A stretch of 64,000 bases of DNA. It comes from Ignavibacteria bacterium. Its GTDB lineage: Bacteria > Bacteroidota > Ignavibacteria > Tepidaquicellales > Tepidaquicellaceae. This document shows positions 48,400 to 56,137 of the stretch, piece after piece. A program made the position numbers and the translations under genes. How positions within the stretch are numbered: the first letter of the stretch is position 1; each line of letters begins with the position of its first letter. The stretch covers positions 124,001 through 188,000 of the forward strand of contig JADJTX010000009.1 of the NCBI GenBank assembly GCA_016710985.1, given 5' to 3'. The notes beneath the pieces were generated by a model, which did not search any database, was not told the origin of the DNA, and saw only the letters and a list, made by a program, of their open reading frames with translations.

Positions 48400-48512
48400 G
48401 TCAATTTGGAAATTGGGATTTCGGATTTGGGATTTATGTTTCACTTTTGAAATTCCTTTTCCAAAAAATGAAGGTCCAATTTCCGAATAACGATTTCCGA
48501 TTAACGAATAAC
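48400..48512. repeat. Inverted TTGGGATT-type repeat between divergent genes
   Basis: The left arm (about 48400-48436: TCAATTTGGAAATTGGGATT, then TCGGATTTGGG) is practically identical to the left arm at 3728. The right arm (48474-48512: GTCCAATTTCCGAATAACG, then ATTTCCGATTAACG) is of the complementary type. Both arms can be translated as N-terminal extensions of the flanking divergent genes, which probably misleads start prediction. Confidence 0.8.
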
Positions 48513-48557
48513 AAGTTGACTAAAAATACAAAAAATATAATTCCAAATCTTGATACT

Positions 48558-49265
48558 TTGTCACTTGAAGTTTATAACGACAAAGAGTTTGCTCAAAGCT
48601 ATTCGAATAAAATAGAATACAATTCCCATAACGCTTTATACGAAAGACCTGCTACTTTGTCATTACTTCCAAATGTAACGGGTAAAAAAGTTCTGGATGC
48701 CGGGTGCGGTCCCGGTAAATATTCGGAGTGGCTTGTCAATAAAGGTGCTGATGTCACTGCAATTGATTACAGCGATGAAATGATAAAACTTGCTGAGGAA
48801 AAGGTCGGCATCAGCGCAAGAGTACTGAAAGCTAATCTTAACCTACCTTTAGAGCAGCTTAAAGATGAAGAATTCGATGTCGTAATTAGTTCTATGGTAA
48901 TTCACTATATAAAAGACTGGCAGCTGCTTTTCAGTGAATTCAACCGTGTTTTAAAGATGAACGGAGTTTTGGTTTTTTCTACAGATCATCCGGTTGCAAT
49001 GTGCAGTTTATATCCGGACGGTAATTATTTTGAAACCGAGCTGATCAGCGAGGAATGGAAATCATATGGTATTGAGATGAGCTCTTACAAAAGACCTCTG
49101 TCTGAAATTTTTAGAACACTGAAAGAATGTGATTTCAGGATTGACGAAGTGCTGGAGCCGATGCCGGTTGCAGAATGCAGGGAAAATTTCCTGATGCATA
49201 TGAAAAGCTGTCGAGACAGCCTTGGTTCATTTGCTTCAGAACAATTAAAGAGAAATAATATATGA
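48558..49265 (+). CDS. Class I SAM-dependent methyltransferase
   Basis: A Rossmann-fold methyltransferase. Motif I is VLDAGCGPGKYSEWLVNKG, with ADVTAIDYSDEMI as motif II. EEFDVVISSMVIHYIKDWQLLFSEFNRVLKMNGVLVFSTDHP follows for motifs III-IV. I prefer the TTG at 48558 (start MSLEVYNDKEFAQSYSNKIEYNSHN, a common opening in this family). The ATG at 48447 would add 37 residues that are mostly repeat-encoded (QFPNNDFRLTNN). Substrate unknown; small-molecule methylation is likely. It overlaps the next gene by 4 bases (ATGA), forming a unit with the C-N hydrolase and SDR. Confidence 0.85.
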   Translation: MSLEVYNDKEFAQSYSNKIEYNSHNALYERPATLSLLPNVTGKKVLDAGCGPGKYSEWLVNKGADVTAIDYSDEMIKLAEEKVGISARVLKANLNLPLEQLKDEEFDVVISSMVIHYIKDWQLLFSEFNRVLKMNGVLVFSTDHPVAMCSLYPDGNYFETELISEEWKSYGIEMSSYKRPLSEIFRTLKECDFRIDEVLEPMPVAECRENFLMHMKSCRDSLGSFASEQLKRNNI

Positions 49266-50065
49266 AAGCCGGTTACTTACAGTTTCAGCCGCAGTTCGGA
49301 AAGCCCGAAGAAAACATATCGAAGATAAAGGAACTGATCCGGGATAAAGAATTTGATCTTCTTGTGATGCCCGAACTTGCCAATTCAGGATATTTGTTCA
49401 CAGATAAAAATGAGCTGAAAGAACTTTCCGAAAAAATTGGTGACGGGATTTTTTGCCGGGCATTAAAGAAGATAAGTTCGGAGAAAAATGCATATCTCGT
49501 ATCAGGAATTTGTGAAAGAGCAGGGAGTAAATTTTATAATTCTTCTGTACTGGTTTGTCCTGACGGAAAAATTTTTACTTACAGAAAAATTCATTTATTT
49601 GACACTGAGAAGTTATGGTTCACGCCGGGTAATAAATCTCCTGAGGTTTATGAAATAAGCGATCCGAAATCCGGTACTGTCAAAATCGGAATGATGATCT
49701 GTTTCGACTGGTTTTTTCCTGAAACCGCGCGGACACTTGCATTAAAAGGCGCACAGATCATTTGTCATCCTTCGAATTTAGTGATGTCATATTGTCAGCG
49801 GGCGATGTTTACCAGAGCTCTGGAGAACAGGGTTTTCACGATTACGGCAAACCGGACCGGTAAAGATGTTCGTGAAAAGACTGAGCTAGGTTTTACCGGA
49901 GAAAGCGTAATGGTTTCTCCTATTGGAGAGTATTTGTGTAAAGGAAGTCCTGACAAAGATGAAGTCTGTATTGTTGAGATAAATCCTGAGGATGCATTGA
50001 ATAAGAATATTACACAAAACAATAATTTATTCAAAGACAGAAGAAAAAGTTTTTATAAAACATAA
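49262..50065 (+). CDS. Carbon-nitrogen hydrolase (nitrilase superfamily)
   Basis: A 267-residue nitrilase-fold amidase. The catalytic Glu-Lys-Cys triad is visible: E38 in LLVMPELANSGY, K109 in YRKIHLF, and C147 in GMMICFDWFFPETART. LxHPSNLV (ICHPSNLVMSYC) and ALENRVFTITANRTG follow. Substrates in this superfamily include omega-amides, carbamoyl amino acids and nitriles. It could be a beta-ureidopropionase for the pyrimidine route suggested elsewhere in the window, but it lies 30 kb away and its length and neighbours do not favour that. It overlaps the methyltransferase gene by 4 bases. Confidence 0.87.
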   Translation: MKAGYLQFQPQFGKPEENISKIKELIRDKEFDLLVMPELANSGYLFTDKNELKELSEKIGDGIFCRALKKISSEKNAYLVSGICERAGSKFYNSSVLVCPDGKIFTYRKIHLFDTEKLWFTPGNKSPEVYEISDPKSGTVKIGMMICFDWFFPETARTLALKGAQIICHPSNLVMSYCQRAMFTRALENRVFTITANRTGKDVREKTELGFTGESVMVSPIGEYLCKGSPDKDEVCIVEINPEDALNKNITQNNNLFKDRRKSFYKT

Positions 50066-50073
50066 AATATAAC

Positions 50074-50730
50074 ATGAACAAAAAAATATTGACCGTAGTA
50101 GGAATGGGTCCGGGAATCAGCAATGCAGTAGCTGAAAAATTTGGCAGGGAAGGATTTGCCATTGCAATGATCGCCAGAAATGAACAGCGTCTTGCAGATT
50201 ATAAATCAAAGTTTGATAAACTTGGAGTTGAAACTTACCAGATCACCGCGGATGCCGGTGATGAGAATTCTCTTGTAGGCGCGTTCAAAAAAATCCATTC
50301 GGATTTCGGAAAAACAAATGTCCTGCACTACAATGTGTTCTCGTTTCGTGAAGGTAAGCCTATGGATTTGAAATACAATGATGTGATAAACGATTTCAAA
50401 GTAAATGTCGCGGGTGCTTTGCTTTCCGCACAGCAGGTTTTACCTTCAATGCTGGAAAAAAAAGAGGGTACATTATTATTCACCGGCGGCGGGTTAGCAA
50501 TTGAACCTTTTCCTATCTACACGTCGCTTGCAATCGGGAAAGCCGGAATTAGAAATTTATCGCAAAGTCTTTATGCTGATCTGAAACCAAAAGGAATTCA
50601 TGCAGCAACGGTAACAGTGACCGGGTTTGTAAAACCTGATACAAAGTATGCTCCTGAACTGATCGCGGAAGAGTTCTGGAAATTGTATCTGCAGAAACAG
50701 GGTGAATTTCAGAGGGAGATAGTTATTTGA
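50074..50730 (+). CDS. Short-chain dehydrogenase/reductase family protein, atypical active site
   Basis: A 218-residue Rossmann-fold protein. The N-terminal nucleotide motif is TVVGMGPGISNAVAEKFGREGF (GxGPGI rather than TGxxxGIG). An NAG-equivalent VLHYNVFSF region and NVAGALLSAQQVLPSML follow. The active-site helix reads YTSLAIGKAGIRNL, so the Lys of YxxxK is kept but Leu occupies the usual Tyr position. Atypical SDRs of this kind are known, and their substrates are mostly unknown. It is the last gene of the methyltransferase/C-N hydrolase unit, 8 bases after it. Confidence 0.8.
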   Translation: MNKKILTVVGMGPGISNAVAEKFGREGFAIAMIARNEQRLADYKSKFDKLGVETYQITADAGDENSLVGAFKKIHSDFGKTNVLHYNVFSFREGKPMDLKYNDVINDFKVNVAGALLSAQQVLPSMLEKKEGTLLFTGGGLAIEPFPIYTSLAIGKAGIRNLSQSLYADLKPKGIHAATVTVTGFVKPDTKYAPELIAEEFWKLYLQKQGEFQREIVI

Positions 50731-50732
50731 CA

Positions 50733-50818
50733 ATGAGTATTGAGTATTGAGTATTGAGTATTGAGTATTGAGTATTGAACCCTCCCCTTTTTTTCAAAGG
50801 GGAAGGCATGGTGGGGTT
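50733..50818. repeat. GAGTATT tandem repeat followed by a CCCTCCCC hairpin
   Basis: Six copies of TATTGAG/GAGTATT (50733-50778) are followed by ACCCTCCCCTTTTTTTCAAA, then GGGGAAGGCATGGTGGGGTT (50778-50818). The latter can fold, with its CCC-rich left and GGG-rich right parts pairing. The second part is a common intergenic word in Bacteroidota. It could also act as a terminator for the SDR gene. Confidence 0.7.
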
Positions 50819-50931
50819 GCTTCAATGCTGCTTACATTTTATTTTGATTTTTCAGTTGAATAAAAGTTTATAAGTAAATTTAAAATCGTTTTGGACGGAT
50901 GTGCAAAAATTAACGGTAAGATTTTTATTCC

Positions 50932-50963
50932 GTTGTTTAAATAGACTCAGAAAACTATATTTG
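50932..50963 (+). promoter_or_regulatory. Probable promoter of the metal-efflux operon
   Basis: A perfect -7 box TATATTTG (50956-50963) lies 20 bases after GTTG (50932-50935), a one-mismatch -33 box. The predicted transcription start (about 50967) is at or next to the GTG start codon at 50968, so the mRNA would be leaderless or nearly so. Confidence 0.55.
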
Positions 50964-50967
50964 CATA

Positions 50968-51282
50968 GTGAAAAAATACCTTTCCAAAATATTTACAGTT
51001 TACATTTTATTTCTGGCTTTAATTCCGTGCGCGGATGTCTGCACAATTGGAACATGCATGCCGAATGATAAACTTCATATTGAACAGGCTTCCCCGGAAA
51101 ATGAACATTGTGATGATTTGTGTTCACCTTTTTGTGTATGCCTTTGCTGCAACGATGTCACTTCTGTTTCCGATAAATTCTCTATAGGCCATTTCAAAAT
51201 CCAAACCACTTTTACGCAAAATGATCATTCTCTTTTCTTCCATCACTTTTTAGAATCAGACTCACCTCCTCCCAAAGCATAA
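50968..51282 (+). CDS. Small secreted Cys/His-rich protein of a metal-efflux operon (DUF6660-like)
   Basis: A 104-residue protein starting with GTG at 50968. It has an N-terminal signal peptide (KYLSKIFTVYILFLALIPCADVC) and a Cys/His-rich middle with ENEHCDDLCSPFCVCLCCND. Similar small proteins (signal peptide with PCAD, then SPFCxCxCC) precede RND metal-efflux genes in Bacteroidota, which suggests a periplasmic metal-binding or sensing role. The operon following it encodes a CzcA-type pump. Assignment to the DUF6660 group is from memory and not checked. Confidence 0.65.
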   Translation: MKKYLSKIFTVYILFLALIPCADVCTIGTCMPNDKLHIEQASPENEHCDDLCSPFCVCLCCNDVTSVSDKFSIGHFKIQTTFTQNDHSLFFHHFLESDSPPPKA

Positions 51283-51310
51283 GTTAATTTTAATTAAGGC
51301 TGCTTACATT

Positions 51311-51332
51311 AACTGTTATTTTTGTAACAGTT
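51311..51332. promoter_or_regulatory. Palindrome over a -7 box upstream of the czcA-type gene
   Basis: A perfect inverted repeat AACTGTTA - TTTTTG - TAACAGTT. The -7-like box TATTTTTG (51317-51324) is contained in it, while no good -33 box is present. It could be an operator for a metal-responsive regulator that gives the pump its own promoter in addition to the one at 50932. It could also form a small mRNA hairpin. Confidence 0.5.
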
Positions 51333-51358
51333 GGTATTTATTTTATTAAAATTATTTT

Positions 51359-54300
51359 ATGATAAACAAAATCATTGCTTTTTCGATAAAACAAAAATTA
51401 GTAATAGGTTTTTTAATATTGATACTTATTTTGTTCGGAATTTATTCTGCAATAAAACTCCCGATAGACGCAGTTCCGGATATTACTAATAATCAGATAC
51501 AGATAATTACATCCAGTCCTACATTATCCGCGACTGAAGTTGAAAGGTTCATAACTTACCCTGTTGAAATTGCAATGAAGAGTCTTCCGGATATAGTTGA
51601 GATGCGTTCTATTTCAAAATTCGGAATATCAGTAGTAACCGTAGTGTTTGAGGACAATGTTGAAACATACTTTGCAAGGAATCTTGTGTTTCAAAAGCTG
51701 AAGGAAGCGGAAGAGAATATGCCTGAAGGACTGGGCAAACCTGAAATGGCTCCTGTGAGCACCGGACTTGGTGAAATTTATCAATACATAGTAAGACCGG
51801 AGAATCGTAATGACACCACTTATAATAACATGGAGCTCAGGACAATTCAGGATTGGATCGTTAAAAAACAATTACTTGGAACAGAAGGTGTCGCTGAAGT
51901 TAACAGCTTCGGCGGATTTGAACAGCAATATCATGTTTTGATAAACCCTGACAAACTAAGAGGTTATAATCTGACAATCCGCGAAATCTATGATGCTGTA
52001 ATAAATAATAACAGTAATGTAGGAGGCGGATCTATCGAGAAAAATTCTGATCAGTATTCTATCAGGGGAATCGGATTGATAGAAAAGATTGAAGACTTAA
52101 ATTACATTGTAGTAAAGACCGAACATGGAATTCCGATATATCTTAATCAGGTAGCTGATATAGAATACGGGAAAGGTTTGAGAGTTGGCGGAGTTACACA
52201 GGACGGTAACGGTGAGGTTGTTGCCGGAATTGTAATGATGCTTAAAGGTGCAAATTCAAGAGAGGTTGCTCAAAGGGTTCACGAAAAAATAGAAGATATA
52301 AAGCCGTCATTGCCTGCGGGAGTTACAATAGATGAATTTTACAACAGGGAAAACCTGATAGATAATACAATCAAGACAGTTGAAACGAATCTGATTGAAG
52401 GCGGGATAATTGTAATATTTGTATTTGTGTTGCTTCTTGGAAATCTCAGAGCGGGATTTATAGTCGCATCTGTTATTCCGTTATCTATGCTCTTTGCAAT
52501 CATCATGATGAATTTATTTAAAGTATCCGGAAATTTAATGTCCCTGGGAGCTATTGATTTCGGATTAATTGTTGACGGAGCTGTTATTATAGTAGAATCA
52601 GTATTGGTTGCACTTACAGCAAAAATACATTTGAATAAAAAAGCATTAGACAAAGAAGTGTTTGATGAAACGATATATTCATCTTCTACGGCAATCATTA
52701 AATCTGCTATATTCGGTGTCCTTATAATAATAGTTGTTTATCTTCCGATCTTTGCACTCGGTGGGATCGAAGGAAAAATGTTTAAGCCGATGGCATTTAC
52801 AGTCGGGTTTGCACTTGTCGGAGCATTGCTTCTTTCGATCACATATGTTCCCATGATGTGCTCATTGATTCTTAAAAGAGACTTGAAAGAAAAAGAAACA
52901 ATCGCCGACAAGATCATGAACATATTGAAAAAGATCTATCAGCCGTCACTGGAATTTGCTTTGAGGAATAAGGTATTGACTGTAAGTGCAGCAGTAATAG
53001 TTTTGATTATCAGTTTAATAACATTTACACGCCTCGGAGGAGAATTCATTCCTAAGCTGGATGAGGGAGACCTTGCTTACCAGATCGTCCGTCTTCCGGG
53101 AGTATCTCTGACTGAATCAATAAACATCGGAACACAGATAGAGAAGATATTGGTGGAAAAATTTCCGGAGGTAAAAACAGTTGTAACAAAAACCGGAGCC
53201 CCTGAACTCGCTACAGATCCTATGGGTCCGGAATTCAGCGATGTGATCGTAATTTTAAATCCAAAAGATGAATGGACCTCTGCCGAAAGTAAAGAAGAGC
53301 TGATCGAAAAGATTCAAAAAGAATTATCAATTGTTCCGGGAATAGGACTCTCGTTTACACAGCCGATTGAATTAAGATTCAATGAGCTGATAGCGGGTGC
53401 AAGAGGTGATATTGCAGTTAAAATTTTTGGGGATGATCTTAGTATTCTGTCGGATGAAGGAAATGAGGTTGCATCAATAATGGGTACTGTGCAGGGAGCT
53501 GAGGATATTTCGGTTCAGCAGGTAGAAGGTCTGCCGCAGCTGCAGATCAAAATACTAAGAGAAAAAATATCCCGTTATGGTATTAATATTGATGATGTCA
53601 ACAACGTTATTGAAACTGCACTGGGCGGAAAGACTTCCGGGGTTGTATTTGAGGGCGATAAAAAATTTGATATTGTTGTAAAGTATGATCCTGAATTCAG
53701 AACCAATATTGATGCAATCAGAACAATACTTGTATCCTCACCGGATAACGTAATGATCCCATTGTCAGAGCTGGCGGATATTGATGTAAAAGAAGGACCG
53801 GCGGAAATTACAAGAGACAACGGTAAAAGAAGGATTGTCATTCAGGGAAATGTAAGAGGAAGAGATGTTGAAAGTTTTGTAAATGAGCTGAAATCTAAAA
53901 TAAATTCGGAGCTGAAATTACCTCCCGGATACATCATAGAATACGGCGGTACTTTTAAAAATCTTGAAAGCGCAAGACAGAGACTATTAATTGCTGTACC
54001 GGTTTCTTTATTTTTCATATTCGCATTATTATTTGTAACATTTAATTCAGTCAAGCAGGGACTTCTGGTATTTTCAGGAATTCCGTTTGCCGTAGTAGGC
54101 GGAATATTTGCTTTGGTTGTGAGAGACCTTCCGTTCAGCATTTCAGCAGGGATAGGATTTATTGCGTTGTTCGGAGTTGCTGTATTGAATGGAATTGTGA
54201 TGATAGCATATTTCAACCGTCTTGAAGAAGAGGGCGTTACGGATGTTCATAATAGAATCATTTCCGGTACGACATCGAGATTGCGGCCGATATTAATGAC

Positions 54301-54526
54301 AGCGCTTGTCGCGTCATTGGGATTTATTCCAATGGCAGTTTCAACAGGCTCAGGCGCTGAGGTTCAGAGACCGCTTGCAACGGTTGTTATCGGAGGTTTA
54401 ATATCATCTACTCTTCTGACACTGATAGTTCTGCCGGTGCTTTACGGAATATTTAATAAACATACCAATCCCAAATATACTTTTAATAATAATAATAAAA
54501 ATATTTCTTTAAAAAAATTAATTTAA
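51359..54526 (+). CDS. czcA: Heavy-metal efflux RND transporter, CzcA type
   Basis: The inner-membrane proton-driven pump subunit of a tripartite metal exporter. The 1055-residue protein has the RND layout of twelve spans with two large periplasmic loops. Family signs are IPIDAVPDITNNQIQI near 30-46, the charged motif GAIDFGLIVDGAVIIVES near 398-415 (D, D and E as in CzcA of the Zn/Co/Cd branch, not the CusA Cu/Ag motif), RLGGEFIPKLDEGDLAYQIVRLPGVSL, and the second-half helix GIGFIALFGVAVLNGIVMIAYFNRL. Zn, Co, Cd or Ni export is therefore likely. It is co-directional with the following TPR, TolC and adaptor genes. Confidence 0.94.
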   Translation: MINKIIAFSIKQKLVIGFLILILILFGIYSAIKLPIDAVPDITNNQIQIITSSPTLSATEVERFITYPVEIAMKSLPDIVEMRSISKFGISVVTVVFEDNVETYFARNLVFQKLKEAEENMPEGLGKPEMAPVSTGLGEIYQYIVRPENRNDTTYNNMELRTIQDWIVKKQLLGTEGVAEVNSFGGFEQQYHVLINPDKLRGYNLTIREIYDAVINNNSNVGGGSIEKNSDQYSIRGIGLIEKIEDLNYIVVKTEHGIPIYLNQVADIEYGKGLRVGGVTQDGNGEVVAGIVMMLKGANSREVAQRVHEKIEDIKPSLPAGVTIDEFYNRENLIDNTIKTVETNLIEGGIIVIFVFVLLLGNLRAGFIVASVIPLSMLFAIIMMNLFKVSGNLMSLGAIDFGLIVDGAVIIVESVLVALTAKIHLNKKALDKEVFDETIYSSSTAIIKSAIFGVLIIIVVYLPIFALGGIEGKMFKPMAFTVGFALVGALLLSITYVPMMCSLILKRDLKEKETIADKIMNILKKIYQPSLEFALRNKVLTVSAAVIVLIISLITFTRLGGEFIPKLDEGDLAYQIVRLPGVSLTESINIGTQIEKILVEKFPEVKTVVTKTGAPELATDPMGPEFSDVIVILNPKDEWTSAESKEELIEKIQKELSIVPGIGLSFTQPIELRFNELIAGARGDIAVKIFGDDLSILSDEGNEVASIMGTVQGAEDISVQQVEGLPQLQIKILREKISRYGINIDDVNNVIETALGGKTSGVVFEGDKKFDIVVKYDPEFRTNIDAIRTILVSSPDNVMIPLSELADIDVKEGPAEITRDNGKRRIVIQGNVRGRDVESFVNELKSKINSELKLPPGYIIEYGGTFKNLESARQRLLIAVPVSLFFIFALLFVTFNSVKQGLLVFSGIPFAVVGGIFALVVRDLPFSISAGIGFIALFGVAVLNGIVMIAYFNRLEEEGVTDVHNRIISGTTSRLRPILMTALVASLGFIPMAVSTGSGAEVQRPLATVVIGGLISSTLLTLIVLPVLYGIFNKHTNPKYTFNNNNKNISLKKLI

Positions 54527-54531
54527 AAACT

Positions 54532-54876
54532 ATGGAAGAATTCTTAAAGAAAAATAAGGTAAAATTAATAGTTGCCTTTATTGCGGTACTTTTTTCGGCT
54601 TACATAATCAACGGGATCAATGAACACAGCATTATTCCGGATCACATACATTCAATAGATGACAAAACGCCTGAAGAAAGAACCGATGAAGATAATATTA
54701 CCATACTAAATAGATCTCTGCAAAAAGATCCCGGTAACGTTGAAGTAATGATTCAATTGTCAGATCTTTATATTAAAACCGGGGATAAAAAGTCAGCAAA
54801 AAAGACGCTCGGGGAAATTTTAGATATCGATCCTGATAACAAAGAAGCTGCTGAGCGTCTTAAACAGTTAGAGTAG
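54532..54876 (+). CDS. Membrane-anchored TPR protein inside the efflux operon
   Basis: A 114-residue protein with an N-terminal membrane anchor (KLIVAFIAVLFSAYIINGI, about residues 11-29) and a periplasmic part. The latter is dominated by two tetratricopeptide-like helices pairs: ITILNRSLQKDPGNVEVMIQLSDLYIKTGDKKSAKKTLGEILDIDPDNKEAAERLKQLE. It starts 6 bases after the pump gene. TPR proteins are not standard parts of tripartite RND systems, so this may be an accessory or assembly factor for the pump in this lineage. Confidence 0.8.
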   Translation: MEEFLKKNKVKLIVAFIAVLFSAYIINGINEHSIIPDHIHSIDDKTPEERTDEDNITILNRSLQKDPGNVEVMIQLSDLYIKTGDKKSAKKTLGEILDIDPDNKEAAERLKQLE

Positions 54877-54910
54877 TCCAGGACTTATAAATTATAAATA
54901 TAACTTTTAT

Positions 54911-56137
54911 ATGAGAATAATAAAATTAATTTTACTTACTGCAGGCATATTGTTTTTGGGGAAAGAGGTAATATCACAAACCAAAATGAATCTGGATGAA
55001 GTAATTAGAATTTCTATCGAGAACAACCCGTCAATAAAGTCGTCAAGATTTAATATTGAAAAAGAAAAAGCAATAAACCTTAAATCATTTAACATTCCTA
55101 AACCGGAGCTTTTTATTGAGTATGAAGGAGTACAGGGAAGCCTGAACAACGCAGACAGCAGGAAAATAGGAATTTTACAAATGATAGAATTTCCAACAAA
55201 TTATTTTTTGCGTTCGGATGTACAGGAATCACAGATCAAAGTTGCAGAGGAAGAGCTCAATAGTTCTCTCATTTCATTGAGAACAAACGTTAAACTGAAT
55301 TATTATAACCTGCTTTTATTAAATGAGCTTCTCAAAACTTCCAAAGAGAATTATAAGATATATGAAGACTTTCTATTTACAGCTGAGAAAAAATATGAAG
55401 TTGGTGAATCTTCTAATCTTGAAGTTCTCGGAGCCAGAGTAAATAAGATCAAATTCGAAAATGAAATAAAGAATTTAGAATCCGAAATTAAATCATCACA
55501 GTCTGAAATAAAGACTCTGATGAATGTTGATTATGAAATAAGTCCTGCCGAAGAAATATCATATACAGAAATAAGTCTGAATAAAACAGAACTTTTATCC
55601 AAAGCATATTCCAATAACCCTGAATTGAAAATGCTTAATTTTCAAAAGGAAAAATCTTCAAACAAACTCTCATTGTCAAAAGGGGAGCTGCTTCCGGACA
55701 TCAGCTTCAAATATTTCAGACAAAAAATAGCGGGAGACAATAATTACTGGGGAATGGAAGTGGGACTGGGAGTGCCGCTTTGGTTCTGGTGGGAACAGTC
55801 GGGAAATATTAAGGAGTCGGATTATGAATTAAAGATTGCTTCGAGCGAAGAGATTGGGTTCAGAAAATCATTAGAGAATGAAATCAATGTAACTTTTGAA
55901 GAGTATGAAAACAGCTTAAGGCAGGTAAAATTTTTTAACGAACAGGCATTGAGAGAAGCAGATGAAATTTTGAGACAGTCAAGAATAAGCTATGATGAAG
56001 GAGCGATTGGGTATGTAGAATATTTACAGTCATTAAACATTGCTTACGAAACACGAACACAATATCTGAATTCAATTTACAACTATAACCAATCAATAAT
56101 TAAATTAGAAAAACTCACTTCGGGAGATTTAAAATGA
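54911..56137 (+). CDS. TolC family outer-membrane efflux protein
   Basis: The outer-membrane channel component of the exporter. The 408-residue protein has a signal peptide and the two-repeat TolC layout with long coiled-coil helices. Visible elements are TKMNLDEVIRISIENNPSIKSSRFNIEKEKA at the start of the first repeat, FFTAEKKYEVGESSNLEVLGARVNKIKFENEIKNLESEI, and in the second half NPELKMLNFQKEKSSNKLSLSKGELLPDISFKYF, FEEYENSLRQVKFFNEQAL and ISYDEGAIGYVEYLQSLNIAYETRTQYLNSIYNYN. The order pump, TPR, TolC, adaptor differs from the classical CzcCBA order. It overlaps the adaptor gene by 4 bases. Confidence 0.9.
   Translation: MRIIKLILLTAGILFLGKEVISQTKMNLDEVIRISIENNPSIKSSRFNIEKEKAINLKSFNIPKPELFIEYEGVQGSLNNADSRKIGILQMIEFPTNYFLRSDVQESQIKVAEEELNSSLISLRTNVKLNYYNLLLLNELLKTSKENYKIYEDFLFTAEKKYEVGESSNLEVLGARVNKIKFENEIKNLESEIKSSQSEIKTLMNVDYEISPAEEISYTEISLNKTELLSKAYSNNPELKMLNFQKEKSSNKLSLSKGELLPDISFKYFRQKIAGDNNYWGMEVGLGVPLWFWWEQSGNIKESDYELKIASSEEIGFRKSLENEINVTFEEYENSLRQVKFFNEQALREADEILRQSRISYDEGAIGYVEYLQSLNIAYETRTQYLNSIYNYNQSIIKLEKLTSGDLK

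Noticed and set aside
49262..50065. Assignment of the C-N hydrolase as the missing beta-ureidopropionase
   Set aside because: The catalytic triad only proves superfamily membership. The gene is 30 kb from hydA and linked to a methyltransferase and an SDR instead.
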